Below, one piece after another: positions 34,876 to 47,156 of a DNA stretch of 64,000 bases. The notes beneath the pieces were generated by a model that saw nothing but the letters and a program-made list of their open reading frames with translations, did not search any database and was not told the origin of the DNA. How positions within the stretch are numbered: the first letter of the stretch is position 1; each line of letters starts with the position of its first letter. Source of the stretch: Podocnemis expansa (Eukaryota; Chordata; Testudines; Podocnemididae); NCBI GenBank assembly GCA_007922195.1, contig ML682067.1, positions 10,166,112 through 10,230,111 of the forward strand, read 5' to 3'. Made by a program: the position numbers and the translations under genes.

Positions 34876-35208
34876 AAAACAAGTTTTCCAGATGAGACGA
34901 CTTTAAGGGAACATACGAAAAGGGAAAAAACCAACCAAACAAAAAAACCCCACCCCAAATACTTCACATTAGTAGGACTTATCGTATGGGAATTCTAAAA
35001 CACTTGAATGCATGTGTTTGCAAAAGGTAGGATGGCCAGTCTAGAATGTAATGTCATGGGCACAATTATACTGGCCATCTGATCTTTTGCAAAGAGATAC
35101 ATTCAAGTGTTTTAAAATTTGTTGTTCAAGAAGTCCTACCAATGTGGAATACTTGCCCCCTGCCCCCAATGCATTGCTTCAAAGTATTCTCCTCTGGAAA
35201 ACTTGTTT
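34876..35208. repeat. long foldback (inverted repeat) element
   Basis: The left arm (34876-35040) and right arm (35070-35208) are inverted copies separated by a 29-bp loop. Matching blocks include aaacaagttttccaga, cacattagtaggactt, aaaacacttgaatg, tttgcaaaag and gatggccagt. The left arm carries an extra A/C-rich insertion (about 34917-34960). The flanking TATA on each side would fit a TA target as used by Tc1/mariner MITEs. In the NELL2 pre-mRNA it would form a hairpin of about 140 bp. Confidence 0.8.
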
Positions 35209-35232
35209 ATAGGTAGGTAGGTAGGTAGGTAG
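35209..35232. repeat. (AGGT)n microsatellite
   Basis: About five tandem aggt units directly after the right arm of the foldback element. Confidence 0.9.
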
Positions 35233-36439
35233 ATGTAATTTTTTTGTGATAAAAAAAGTAAGGAGGCATCTCCAGGCATGCTGCTTGCCATTGAAACTTA
35301 TGAACAAATCCTATGAACAGCACTTGTCATTGAAACCTATGAATGTTGTGCCATTTTCTGGAAGAAGGTGGGAAAGCACAGGGAATACAAACAGAACCAA
35401 AACTGAATATAAAGATTGTCTAAAACAAGTCCTACTCAATCTAAAGGCAAGTTGATGAAATCTGACTTCCATGTGTAGGTCCAATCAGAAATTGAAGATC
35501 CATTGAAGTAGAACTGGATTATGTAGACAGTACACGGACAGAAGAAGATGAACACAGATGAAGCACAATTAGTATTTTATTATCTTCCAGGCATAGACTG
35601 ATATAGTTTGAAAATTATATATAAAAATCCTCTATCCTTTTTCTATTCTCCATTTTATTTTCTCTCCCATTTCCCTGTATTTATTGTTAAATTTCTGTAG
35701 CTCATAGTTAGGAAGTTCCAAGAAATATTATCACATTTTAAAAATTACTCAATTTGAAATTCATATTTTAACATTTTCTATAATAATTCAGTATCAAAAA
35801 AAATCTTTAATTCTAGTTTCAGCAAGGTACACTTACTGGTGTAATTAATCAATCATGTATAATTACCCTTTCTATTCTCAGTATGCAGTTACATTATGAT
35901 ACTTATTATTTATGCATAAGGAAAGCCTTCTGTGAAGCTGTTGTGATTGATAGATAACAATATATAATTGTTTTATCATGTATACCTAAAATATTAAATG
36001 ATAATCAGATAAGGTTTGCAAACAGCATCTATGTCCATAGACTTCCTGTGTGGGGATACTGTAGTGAATTTCAATGCGTTAGTGTCTGTGTGATCCAGAG
36101 ATATTTCTTCTGTCTGGAATAAATATTTCATTTGCTAAAATGATGAGAATTTATACGCAGAGGTAAGCAGCTGTCAAACAATATCACCTGGTCAGTCTTT
36201 AATGAGGACATTTTTTATCTCTGGAATGCTCTTACCGTATCTTTAAAGAAATCTGTCAGTTATTTACTAGCTGCAATAAATAGTCCCAAAAAGAGGCTCT
36301 TATTTCCAAAATGTTGTGGTGATGTGTTCTCTCACTTTATAGATACGAGGAACTTGTCAATGAAAGAGAAGCCAAAATGGACTAAGAAGCCAAAATGGAA
36401 CATTCTCTTTGCTTAAGATGGCTTCCTGCCTCCATTACA

Positions 36440-37240
36440 CAAGCCTCAGTCTGATGGTTGATGTGAACAATAAGAGAGGTGCCATAACCTTTAGTGAAGA
36501 TCAGATATTTAATGTAATGTGAAAGAAGAGGTAGCAAGATGAGCCTATTGCATGGATGTGGGAGGCTAAGGAGAGAGTGGAATCAAAGATGATCCTCAGG
36601 TTATGAATCTGAGGAAGGAGGATGATGGTGTTGTGTTCAACAATGAAGGAATTGGGGAGTATTTGGGAGAGAAGACTTGGAGTTCAGTTTTGGTTTTAGC
36701 CAGTGTTGAGAGATCCTAGAACAGATGTCAAATGGACAGACATATATGGCGGTTAATTGAGCAAGACAGGTCAGGAGTATAGGAATAAATTTGTGAGTTT
36801 CTAGATGCAAATAGTTGGTGAAGCTGCGTGAGTATATAATATTGCCCAGTGATGGAGAGCGCAGAAAGAATGGGAGGGGCCCAGGATGGAGCATGGAGGT
36901 ATCTCCTTCATGAAAATGGGTGAGGAGAAGAGGAGCCACCAAAAGAGATGGTAGAGGAGGAGAAGGGAGGAGACAATGGTGTTGTGAAATCCAAGGCAGG
37001 ATAAGCTATTAAGTAGGAGGTTGTGGTGAAAAATGGCAGAGACCAGGGAGCATGAGCGCAGAATAGAGGTCCTGAGATTTGGCCAGGAAGAGATAGTAGA
37101 GACCTTAGTGAATGCAATTACAATGGAGTGAAGAGGGCACCAGCCCAATTTCAGACATCCAGGAAGGAGCTGAAATGGAGGAGTTTGTATGGATGATTGT
37201 AGATTGCTCATTAAGTTCAATAGTAAAAGGAAGGAAGGCA
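36440..37240 (-). pseudogene. degenerate LINE reverse transcriptase (jockey/L2-type), antisense
   Basis: On the minus strand, in broken frames, segments appear in the order of a non-LTR RT: LGWCPLHSIVIAFTKV (like G-F-x-P-L-H-S-x-x-x-A-L-x-K-V), LLNSLSCLGFHNT, GGSSSPHPFS, PPCSILGPSHSFCALHHW (the P-Q-G-S-x-L-G-P region), ASPTICI (in the place of YADDTQLY) and, near 36600, IHNLRIIFDSTLSL (like V-x-N-L-G-V-x-x-D). The catalytic aspartates are lost. The family level (L2, Rex or related) is inferred. Upstream on the same strand (37241-37830) there may be more of it, too eroded to place. Confidence 0.5.
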
Positions 37241-39115
37241 ATATCAGGAAAGAGACAGAGATGGGGTCAAGAGACAGTTTTTAGTTTGGTGGGGACACCA
37301 GTCTGCTTGTGTTGTGATGGGAAGGAGCCAGAGGAGAGTGAGATGCTGATGAGGAAGGCAAAGGATGGACTGGGAGTTAGGGTGAGGGGGATCTAGAGGT
37401 TGGAGAGTATGTCACTACGACAGGTAGAGTGGGAGGTTGAATGAGAAAAGCAGCTGAGAAGCTTTGGCATCAGAGATGGAAGAAGTAAATGGTATTCGGG
37501 GAAAGGAAGGAAATATGCCATGTTATCTTCTCTTTGAAGAAGGCTGGGGACAGTTTTAGGAAGTTGAAGGTTGCAAATAAGCACCTGGGTTGTGGGAAAT
37601 GCTTTCAATGAGGGTAGAAAAGTAGTGCTGTTTGTTAAGGATTAAGAAAAGTTCTGATGGAGAACAGACCCTGTCTGAAGCAGAAGTCTGCGTATTCACG
37701 GGACTTTCTGCAAAAGTGCTCAGCAGCACAGGAAAAAAAAGAGGCAGTGGAGAGCACAGCAATGGTTTAATAGCAATGCTATTGTTTGTTTATCTGTCGT
37801 ACAAAACAGGTGGAGTATTGCATGACCTTTTGAATCAGTCTATGTAAATTAAAATATTGCAGTAATCCAACCCTGGGGAGGGTAGGATGGATTGCAAATG
37901 ACCTGTTTACCTGTAACACGTTAAAACTGATGCATGGGCACAAAGTCTGTAATGATTTTCCCTTATTCCCAGATTAACATTTTCAGTAATCAGTCATATT
38001 TACTTTTTACCTTGTTTCTGTGATTTTAGCAAGGGAAGGGAAGCTAGTAATGATTAATACAATTGTTAGTAGGTAAATAGCAAAGTTTATGGTGCTCGGA
38101 GATTCCTTTTTTATGTGACTGACAGTAGGATAACCAGTATAGTTTTCTAAACTTGTTTGCCTCTGTAATATGAACCAGGTTACATCTGAAATAAGAAAAA
38201 ATTAACATCCGATGGCTACTCAGTGTTCCACATACAATGAATATTTTGCTGTCACTTAACTTCCCAGTAGTCTCACTTCAGTGTCCAGCTGACCAGCATA
38301 TGCATCACAAGAACTGCCACTGGAAATGATATTAACTGGTAACCTTATTTGGTACTCTGAACAGCAAAGCTAAGGACTGCATAGAAGCAGTGGCTGAATT
38401 ACACCCTTTCACTAAAAAGTGGTTCATTCAGGTCAAGATTGAGACCCGTTGATGAGGCTATGTGGGAGAGCTAGCTCATGCTGTTCCTGTTCAGTGGATA
38501 ACTAGAGAGATTCATTCTCCAGGGCTGTCAAACCAGAACCTTTCACAAGTACTAAAATTCACCCTGGTACTTTTAGAAAGAATAATGCTGTACCTTGCCA
38601 TTTTGTTCTGAAAAGGCTTATTTTGGTGTCAGTGTGATTGCTGCACTTGTGAAGGTTATCGCTTTACGTCAGAACACAAACCATATGCTGAGTTGTTGGA
38701 AATTGGAATGCGCTGTAACTCTCACTAATTCTAAAAGTTTGGTTATATTTGAAGCCATTTATATGAAAAGTTTTCTCATTGATCAGGCTGATTTATACTG
38801 CATCTTTAGATACTGTTCAAGGAAATGTCTTTGATGTATTTACAAAAAAAAATGCTTTACAAATTGCAGAATCACAGCTCTTTGTCAGTGGTATTATTTC
38901 CTCCTCTTCTGTGGACTGCTACTCTGATCTACCCTGTTCTTCCCTATTTTTAGGTTACCCATTGCTAAAATCCTGAGAGTGCATCTCCCTCTGGAGGAGG
39001 TGAGGCTGCAGGTGTGAACAGTAGAGGAACTCAATCTCCACTGGTTTAAAAGGGGGTGGGCAGAAGGCAGAACATTATCCATAAAGCATCCTCTGTTCTG
39101 GAAATCAGGGCTGGC

Positions 39116-39541
39116 CATACCTAAACCAAATGGCACCTCAGACAAGGAGCTTTTTTGCCCCTCTCCTCCATTTATTAAACTTTTGAATACCCTTTTTTTT
39201 TCTTTTTTGGCATTTGTAGCCCATTTCACAACATTGATGCATGAATTACTGCTGTCATATAAGATGATAAATTTGTGCACTAGGGTCTGTAAATCTGTAT
39301 GTATTATTCATGCCATATATAAGCCAATAAAAGCCTGGAAGGTTCCAGGAGATTCAGCAAAGGTCCAGAGCATTCCAGGTTAATGAAAAATGAATCCATA
39401 TATAAATTTGTGAAATATTTTACTTCAAACATTCAGTTTTCCCTTTTGTTGCCAGCAACAAAAACAACATCCAGAGTGGTGTCCCCCAAACCTGGCATCT
39501 CAGCCAGTTGCCTGGGTCACCTGCCCCTAAATCTGACCCTG
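39116..39541. mobile_element. non-autonomous hAT element, family C
   Basis: The left end cagggctggccatacctaaa and the right end aatctgaccctg are imperfect inverted repeats, with ggcacctcag and gtgtccccc motifs inside the ends. Flanks ctggaaat (39108-39115) and ctagaaat (39542-39549) match at 7 of 8 bases. Confidence 0.75.
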
Positions 39542-41849
39542 CTAGAAATAATTTCCTTTCTCAAACCTTGAAAGCCTAGATTTAATGTACACAAGTGCAA
39601 GGCTTGTCCATCTGACCCTTGGAGGAGCAAGGGAGTTAAAGGCTAGAAAAGCCTCAAGGTAGTGTTTGTTAACAGGGGTGATTATGATGGTTTGGTGAGG
39701 ACTGAAATATAGAACAAAGGTCAGTTTCTGGTTTTGTTTCTGGGATCACATGTTGTAAGTGGCAGCAGAATTTGGCCCTAAGGAGGCAAGTCTAATAGAG
39801 GACTGGGGGATTTCCTCTCTGATTTTCAGATTTTATATAATTTTTGTATAAACACCCTAGAGTGGTTGGGTTAAGTGCTTTTTATAAAGTGGATAAAAAG
39901 AAAGAAATACATATTTCAGCTGCATCCCTTTTAATCAATTTTCCTGGAGTTCACCTTTGCCTGTTCCATTGAGACTCAAGTATGTTTTTCTCCATGACTA
40001 TACTGTCATGCTAGTATATCAGAGCTGGTGGCCCCGTGTCAAACCACAGACCTAAAGCATGCTAGTTTGTATTGTTCTCAGGTATGTGGAACTGTTGGAA
40101 TGATGCATTTGTCTGATTCACTGATTGACTTCAGGATCTTGCTGACTAAGCAGTAAGCTGTTAATGTTGATTAACATGCTGGAAGGGCCTTTTGACAGGA
40201 TAAAAATAAAATAACTGCTATAGAATTTCTTAGGTCTCAGAATGCATTGGGTTTTCCATTGTATTGAATGAGTCTGTAGCTAAAGGTGACTAAAGGAATA
40301 AACCAGTGTTTTATGTAGTAACTGAGATAAACAGACTTATTTTCCTGAATTCTCAAGTGAGCTTTCTTCTCAGACAAAGTAGTCTGACTTCATTTGTAGC
40401 CCCCTCCCAGTGGTACAAATTAATGCCCCATATAGTGTGTTAGCGTGGGAGTTGATTTATTTGGTTTTGCATAGTACCTTGGCAGTTGATATTATGCTAT
40501 TTGACTGTTATCTTGCCTTTCCCTCTCTCTCCCTCTTAAATGCCTGTTGAATCCCCCATTGTATCTTGTTGGTTGCTAAGACTCTTAAGTTCTCCATGGA
40601 ATGGACTTTTTAATCACATATACGTATAATGCCTAGCCACACAGATCTCTGGTTGTGGCACATAGGTGCTATTGCAATACAAATAAATAAACAAACAAAT
40701 ATCTCCCCTAGTTCATAAATGGAAGGGTAAGAAACAGGTCTTTTATCCCACAGGAATTTTTGAGATTTCAGTTTTATTCTCCAACCTGAATCAGGACAAA
40801 ATAGAAAGATCTTGAAAATGATCAGGAGCTGGTAATCCCCTTTGCCGCACAGAATCAGGTTATGTCAGTTGAAACATTCGTAACCAAGAGGCAGTAGATC
40901 ATGGCAGCATTCTACATGGCTGAAGACAGATGGGGATGGATAAACTGTTGCTATGAGAGACAAGAAAAGTGAGAGCAATTCCACACAACCAGATATTTAA
41001 AATCGATAGCCAGATTCTCAGCATGGGAAATTCTAGAAAATACCTCTAAAGATTCAGCAAGTCCAAGGGAACACAGACCTGTACAGGACATATATGTGAA
41101 TGTCAGCTTGGCACAATCTGTAAGAAAATCAAGCTTTCTCACAATCAGTTCTCACCTATGCAAGAAAGACAGATTATTCTTGCTGCAGATTCAATACTGA
41201 GAAGAATCAAAAGAACATTTTGCCTGGGTAGGCAGACAACAGGACATTGTGCTGCCTTCCCAGAACCAAAACGGAAGACATAACTCTGAAATTGAATAGG
41301 CTTCAAGAAGTCAGTGGGCAAGGATCCACTGGTGACAGTTCATATCAGAAGTAAAGAAACTGTATGTTGCAGAATATCTTGCATATAATAGATGACTTCA
41401 AGAAACTTGCAAGTGTGCTAAAAAAGAAGAATTTCCAAGTAATCTTTGAGACCCTTACTATCCCACAAGTCACAGAAAGTTCCAGAAGCGAATTGCTGAT
41501 TGGGTATATGGTGTAGTCACAGATATAGTGGAGCCAGAACACCTTGGAACAGTGTTCTGGCACTTTTGCTTGGAGGATGCTCTTTTGCTCTTCATAATGG
41601 CATCTTCTGCATCCTGTGAGCTTGCATATTGTACATGTGAGTTCATGCTGCACGGAAGACTCCATTTTGCTTTACAAAATGGCATCCTATGAACAGCAGC
41701 ATGTCCTTACATGTGTATGTGAGGGCACACATGAGGCATTCCAGGGCATACAGCTCATTCAGGACTACACTAGTGGATATAGGTTGTGAGAGTGTTGTTT
41801 TGTTGAATATTGATTTATCATGAAGAGAGGGGCTGTATTTTTTGGGTGG

Positions 41850-43960
41850 CTTCCAGTTCAGTCAAAAGAGAACCAGTACTGCCTAGATTAGTCAGGAGGG
41901 TGTGAAACAACTAGCAAATAAGGATGGTAAAATAGGGAATATATCAGTACTCAGTTAGCAAAAAACTTAAATGTTGAGAACAAAATTAGTCAAGGAGCCA
42001 AAGAGCATGAAGAGAAGAAATTCTTAAATTATCTGTACACCAGGTATGGTAACAAACAAGAGGAATTGGAATTGCTCATTTATGTGCATAAATTCTATCT
42101 ACTTGGTATTACTAAAAGCTGATGGAATAATTTGCACCGTTGGAATGTTAAAATAAATAGTTATAACCTGTTTAGGAAGGACTGGGTGGGGGAAAGAGGA
42201 GGGAAAATGGCCCTCTATGTCACAAATATCATTACCTGTTTCCAAGTCCCTGATAACTCAGAAGAAAGTTAATTTGAATGATTATAGATCCATGTCCCAT
42301 CAGTTAAAGCACAAGATCAGTTATTAGTTGGTGTCTGCTGCAGACCACTGAGTCACATTAGGGAAGAAGATATCCAGCTCATTATGCACCTATCTTTGCT
42401 TTGTAGGGTAAAAGCTGTATAAGCATGAGGGACAGAGTGATATATGCTGGATGTTTCATAGTGTCAGTGCTAAAACATTCTTGGCATTTCTAAACATTAT
42501 GTATGACAGTTTTGTTACTTAAAATGTTGCAGCCAACATTGCGGAGTTCTTTTTTAGACCTTGTCTTAAAAGATAAGGAGGAAACCATGACAGAACTGAA
42601 AATTAATGACTTGATCACATTTGTAATTTGCAAGCAAAATGAAGTCTATACCAATATACTTGGTACTTTAATAGACCCAGTTTTACAAAGCTGAAAACAA
42701 TTAAGAGCCCACTGAGCTGGAAGGAAGAATTTACTCTGAAAAAATGTGAATGATAATTGAGAATAATGTGAGAATAATTTACCAGTTGCCCAAAAGACGC
42801 AATCCCACAATTGAATAAAAAGGCCAGATTGGTTTAAAGGAATGACTTGGTTTAGTGGGGAGCTGAAGGTACCTATACAATAATATCCAAAGGGGCAGCC
42901 GTGTTAGTCTAGTTCAGGAAAACAAACAAGGAGTCCTGTGGCATTTAAAGACTAGCACATTTATTTATTGGGATTTTCTCCCACAAAAGCTCATGTAATG
43001 AATAAATTTGTTAGTCTTTAACTGACCCAGGACTCCTTGTTTGTTTTATAAAATAATATATATAACAAATGGAAGAAAGGTGAACTTTATTGTAATGAAA
43101 GCAAATTAGAAATTAGGAATTGTAGAAATTTGAAAAAGGAAGCAAAGGGACACAAATCTCTGGTCAGAAGAACTAAGGACAATAAAAAAGACTTTTCAAA
43201 TATATTAGGAACAAAAAGAATCCTGACAATAGAATTGATCCATTACCAGGTGTAAGTGTTAGGATTATCAATAACAAAGTAGAAAAGCAGAAATATTCCA
43301 TAAATATTTGTTATGTATTTGTGGGAAAAGCAAAACAAGATAAGCTTGTTTTATGGTAATAACATACTTTCCATTGTGTTATCATCACTGCAGCATGTTA
43401 AAAAGAAGCTACTATAGTCAGATATTTTTAAACCAGCAGGTCCAGGTGACTTGTGTCCGAAAGTTTTAAAAGAGCTTGCAGAAAAGCTCACTGGATAATT
43501 ACTGTTGATTTTTTTAATACATATTGGAGAACAGGGGAATGTACAAAAGACTGGAATAAAGCTAATGTTGTGCCAGTATTTAAAAATGTGAACAGAATGA
43601 TTTGGGTAATTATAGGCCTGTTAGCCTGACATCAATCACAGGCAAGGTAAAAGAACAGCTGATATGGGATTCAATTAATAGAGAATTAAAGGAGGGCAGT
43701 GTAATTAATGTAGGTCACCACGAGTATATGGCATATAGATCCTTTCAAATTAATTTATCTTTTTCTGGTGAGATTACAAGTTTGATTGATTAACGGAATA
43801 ATATTGTCATGATATACTTCTGTAATTTATTTGACTTGGTTCTGCATGAGATTTTCATTAAAAAAACTAGACCAATATAAACTTATCATGTGCACATTAA
43901 ATGGATTAAAAACTGATCAACTAATAAGGACCTATATAGCCTTATCCATAGTTGTGGGTT
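41850..43960 (+). pseudogene. CR1-type LINE with endonuclease and RT remnants
   Basis: The endonuclease region is recognisable around 42100-42340 (for example WNVKINSYNLFRKDWV, GGKMALYV) and RT start motifs in the frame 43602-43793 (NYRPVSLTSITGKVKEQLI, a standard LINE RT block), followed by IYFCNLFDLVLHEIFI near 43820 (the FSKAFDxVxH block, degraded). Many stops and frameshifts. It is interrupted by a Penelope hairpin at 42887-43051. The 3' half of the RT is missing. The 5' border is approximate. Confidence 0.65.
42887..43051. mobile_element. Penelope-like foldback insertion in CR1
   Basis: The left half reads agccgtgttagtctagttca, caaacaaggagtcctgtggc and ttaaagactagcaca. The right half is the inverted tail (ttagtctttaactgacccag, gactccttgtttgttt). 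The halves can pair over about 60 bp, with gattttctcccac at the turn. Flanking aataatat at 42879-42886 and 43052-43059 is a likely target duplication. Confidence 0.78.
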
Positions 43961-44260
43961 ACTTTAACCATTTACCTGCTGCAAGGTGAGGGTTTATACC
44001 TACTTTAATCTGAGAGATTTCAGCCCACAAGACTGACTACAGTAGAGAAGTTATCAATAGAAGGGGGACCCTGCGGATCAGAACAGAGAGTACATAGTGC
44101 TCTTTCTGTAATAATTCTGTTAACTAACCAAACAACACTTTCACTGCAATCTGGTAAAGGAGGGAGAGAGACCAGTAAAAAATGCATAATATTTGCATTA
44201 CTCAGACCATGCCCTGTAGAAAGACTTGAAATGTTAGTCTGCATCTGAATCCTCATATCA

Positions 44261-44287
44261 ACATCACCACCACCACCACTACCACCA
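44261..44287. repeat. (ACC)n microsatellite
   Basis: About seven ACC/CAC triplets with one or two interruptions. Confidence 0.85.
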
Positions 44288-44573
44288 ATGGTCAGCGTCG
44301 TGGTATCTCCCCCTTACCACAGCATGCATGCAGGGTGGGCTACATAGCTTTCATAATACGCTATCCTGATGCCTGCTGGAGTAAATTGATATTTATGAAG
44401 GTTTTAGCTCCTTAGTTCCTTATTTCAAACTACTTTTGGGGTCTCCAGTTTTTTGTATGCTAACTCATTGGCACTCTTTATATTTGTTAAAATTTATATC
44501 ACCATAGTAACAGGCCATTTACCCTATGGAAGTGTCTAATATTTCACAGGGCTACCAATGGTGGTTTGGTTTG

Positions 44574-44590
44574 TTTTTTTTTTTTTTTTT
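44574..44590. repeat. poly-T tract
   Basis: Seventeen T in a row, read directly. Confidence 0.9.
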
Positions 44591-46665
44591 AGTGGCTACT
44601 GTCTACATGTAGACATTATTATCCAAACCTAACACTTGTTTTCAAAACCTCAGCATATCCCCAAAATAGGCACAAACTCAACAGGTTTATTATCTTATTA
44701 TCTTATTTATATTAATTTATCCTAAAGTCTTATTTGGCTAAGCTAAATATTTTACAGGTCTGAGGCCTGTACAACTTTGCAACTTTAATTGTTATATATA
44801 TTTCATCTCTGTATCCTAAATATTGATACCTTCTACAGCTGGCTACAGGACTCACAGGGTGGAGGGTCTGAGCCTCAGTTAAGCTCAGCCCCAGAGTTTA
44901 AGACCTATTGCTTTGCAATGTATTCAGCCTTATTGGATTTGTGCTCTGGGAGTCTGTTAAAAGAATTCCTTTTTCTCATGGGCCAACTTTCTTTGTTTTC
45001 AGAACAGTCAAGTTTGGTGGACAGCCAGGTCTTTCCACATTTCACCATGAACAAAGAGCTAGGCAGGCATGTTTAGGAAGGGCACTAAAAAGACTGGTGT
45101 GCGAGTGGCTGGACTTAGCCCCACATAGACTGTGGAGCCCTGGGTTAGGGCCCAGGTTTCAACAATTCAGAGCCTGGGGTTACAAAAGTGTATAGACACT
45201 CAACCCTGAGGTGAACATATCCAGGGTTTACTAACTGAGTTCTGTTTTCCCTGGGCTTGTATTGCGGTATAGATATATCCAAAGAGTTCAACCTATTTAA
45301 TGTAACAAAGAGAAGGCTAAGGTGTGATTTAAAAGTCTATAGATACAAATAGGGCAGAGAAGGGTTAATATACTCCCATGGCTGGAAGTTAAAGCTAGAC
45401 AAATTAAGACCAGAAATAAGGTGTACATATTTAAACTGTAAAGGTAATTAACCACCTAACCAATCAAGACCCACTTTAGTTTGTAACTTGAGTCTGTGTT
45501 TTGACTTGCCAGGAAACTCATAAACACAGCAGTGCATGAGTTTGACTCTGTTCTCTTTTTGTTATGTTTTTTTTTGCAAACATAAGATCATAAACATTAT
45601 TTAAAAAGAAACAACAAATAAACGACAACCCTTAGTTCCTAGGCTGCAATTTTGTAGTAAGGCTTGTGTTCTTATGCTCATGAAATTATGGAGAATATAT
45701 GAGGTTCTGCTTGCTAATATATTTAGAGGGTTGTAGATGCATTGAACAACTCATGATACTAGTCAGTGTGTTGGTATCACAAGGGAAGTTGCTACTGATC
45801 CCTCCCAAATTAATAGAACCCTTTTTTCACAAGAAGAGCCAACAGCATAAATTAATGTGCAGAAGTTGCTGTGTACATATGTGTGTGCTTCATATTTTCT
45901 TTTTTTTTATTGTATCATGCTGCCAGAAATTAAGCTCGTACTGGGTGCCTAAAGAGCGCCAGATTAGTCAAGCTCCCTGTCTTCAATAGTTTACACCAGG
46001 ACTTGGTCTATGAATTAACATTGCAGCAGGTTTTCAGTCTGATGTGAGATTTTATCATGGTACAGATTTCTCTGTTAGATTAGATCTCCACTAAAATAAG
46101 TTCCTTTCAGGCTTCTGTATAACATTTGCAGGTTTGACTACCTATCTAGCAACATGTCTAATAAAGTACCAGTTGGAGGCTTCATGTTTCTAAGAAAAAC
46201 TTTTAATGAGTTCTACTATCTGAGAACTTACCACTGGTGTGTCTGTGGTAAAGAAACAAAGGATGCCCATTGGATCAAAGATAGTATACATAGCGATTGA
46301 CAACAATTCAGTGCTGGTGCAGTCAGTCTGGTCTTTAGGCCCTTAGATATGTACTAGTCTTATTTAAATCATATCTATCACAACACAGGCATTTCAAAAG
46401 GCATTAGGAAAGATCTAAGCTAATGGAATCTTCTTTGTACTTCCACTAACAGCTGTTCCCAAAAAAGCTCACACTGCTCCGGTCGTTTGAACTCTTCAAA
46501 CAGTTATTTTAAAAGAGAGAACCTAAGAACTTTCCAAAAAGCTTTGCTGTTCAAGCAACTTTTTAATCTAGCTAAATACTGACGGAAGTGAATAGGACAA
46601 TGTATTGAGTGGTTCTGAAGAACTCAGCATCATTTGATCAATTGTTTCCTCTGCTTTGTTCATAG

Positions 46666-46791
46666 ATATTGATGAGTGTGCTGAAGGACGGCATTACTGT
46701 CGTGAAAATACCATGTGTGTGAATACACCAGGATCTTTCATGTGCATCTGCAGAACAGGATACATACGCATCGATGATTACTCTTGTACAG
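46666..46791 (+). CDS. NELL2: NELL2 exon: calcium-binding EGF domain
   Basis: The exon is 126 bp, phase 1 at both ends (g|at makes Asp). It reads DIDECAEGRHYCRENTMC, VNTPGSFMCICRTGYIRI, DDYSCT, then g of the next codon. The opening D-I-D-E-C and the hydroxylation consensus C-x-N-x4-F-x-C (CVNTPGSFMC) identify a calcium-binding EGF module with six cysteines. The acceptor is ttcatag ending at 46665 and the donor gtaaaa at 46792. The next expected codons (EHDEC in other NELL2 proteins) were not found before 64000. It differs from the human domain, as I recall it, at about one residue (R for K in CRTGY). Confidence 0.97.
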
Positions 46792-47156
46792 GTAAAAGCT
46801 GATTATTTATCAAAGGAAAATAACTGAGAGTCGTATCAATATCCTCAAATACTAATCTAAAATTTGTTTTAGTCAACTTCTTTTATATAGATATTCAATA
46901 CAAAAGAAAACAAGCACCAGAATAATTACAGGAGTGTGGATTTTAGCAAAGCTGGTACATATTGCAAATCATGAACATGTTACATCATTTTCCTAGTATA
47001 GAGACAAAGTCAGTATGCTATATTAAATGCACACTTTTTATCCTGCATTTGTAGAGAAAGGGGATTGTATGAGAGGGCCTGACATTTTAAAAAAGAGTAC
47101 CATGATAAATCCTACAGGGCCAGAGGATACCGGTCAGCTTCCACACAGAACACAAT

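Larger units (their letters stand above)
27826..46665 (+). other. NELL2: NELL2 intron (18,840 bp)
   Basis: Phase-1 intron with donor gtaatc and acceptor ttcatag ending at 46665. It is the longest complete intron in the window. Repeats are listed separately. The stretches 27826-28477, 28706-29465, 29691-31235, 31547-32540, 34507-34875, 35234-36439, 37241-39115, 39542-41849 and 43961-46665 hold no gene or repeat I can identify beyond simple tracts. Confidence 0.85.

Noticed and set aside
36637..37241. Two minus-strand frames as a host gene
   Set aside because: Their peptides line up with eroded LINE RT blocks, in different frames, so they are a dead retrotransposon.
1209..46791. NELL1 as the gene
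   Set aside because: The exon peptides (CVLFECK, DRAVCSCRDGFRALREDNAYC, ENTMCVNTPGSFMC) fit NELL2; the corresponding NELL1 segments that I recall differ at most non-cysteine positions.
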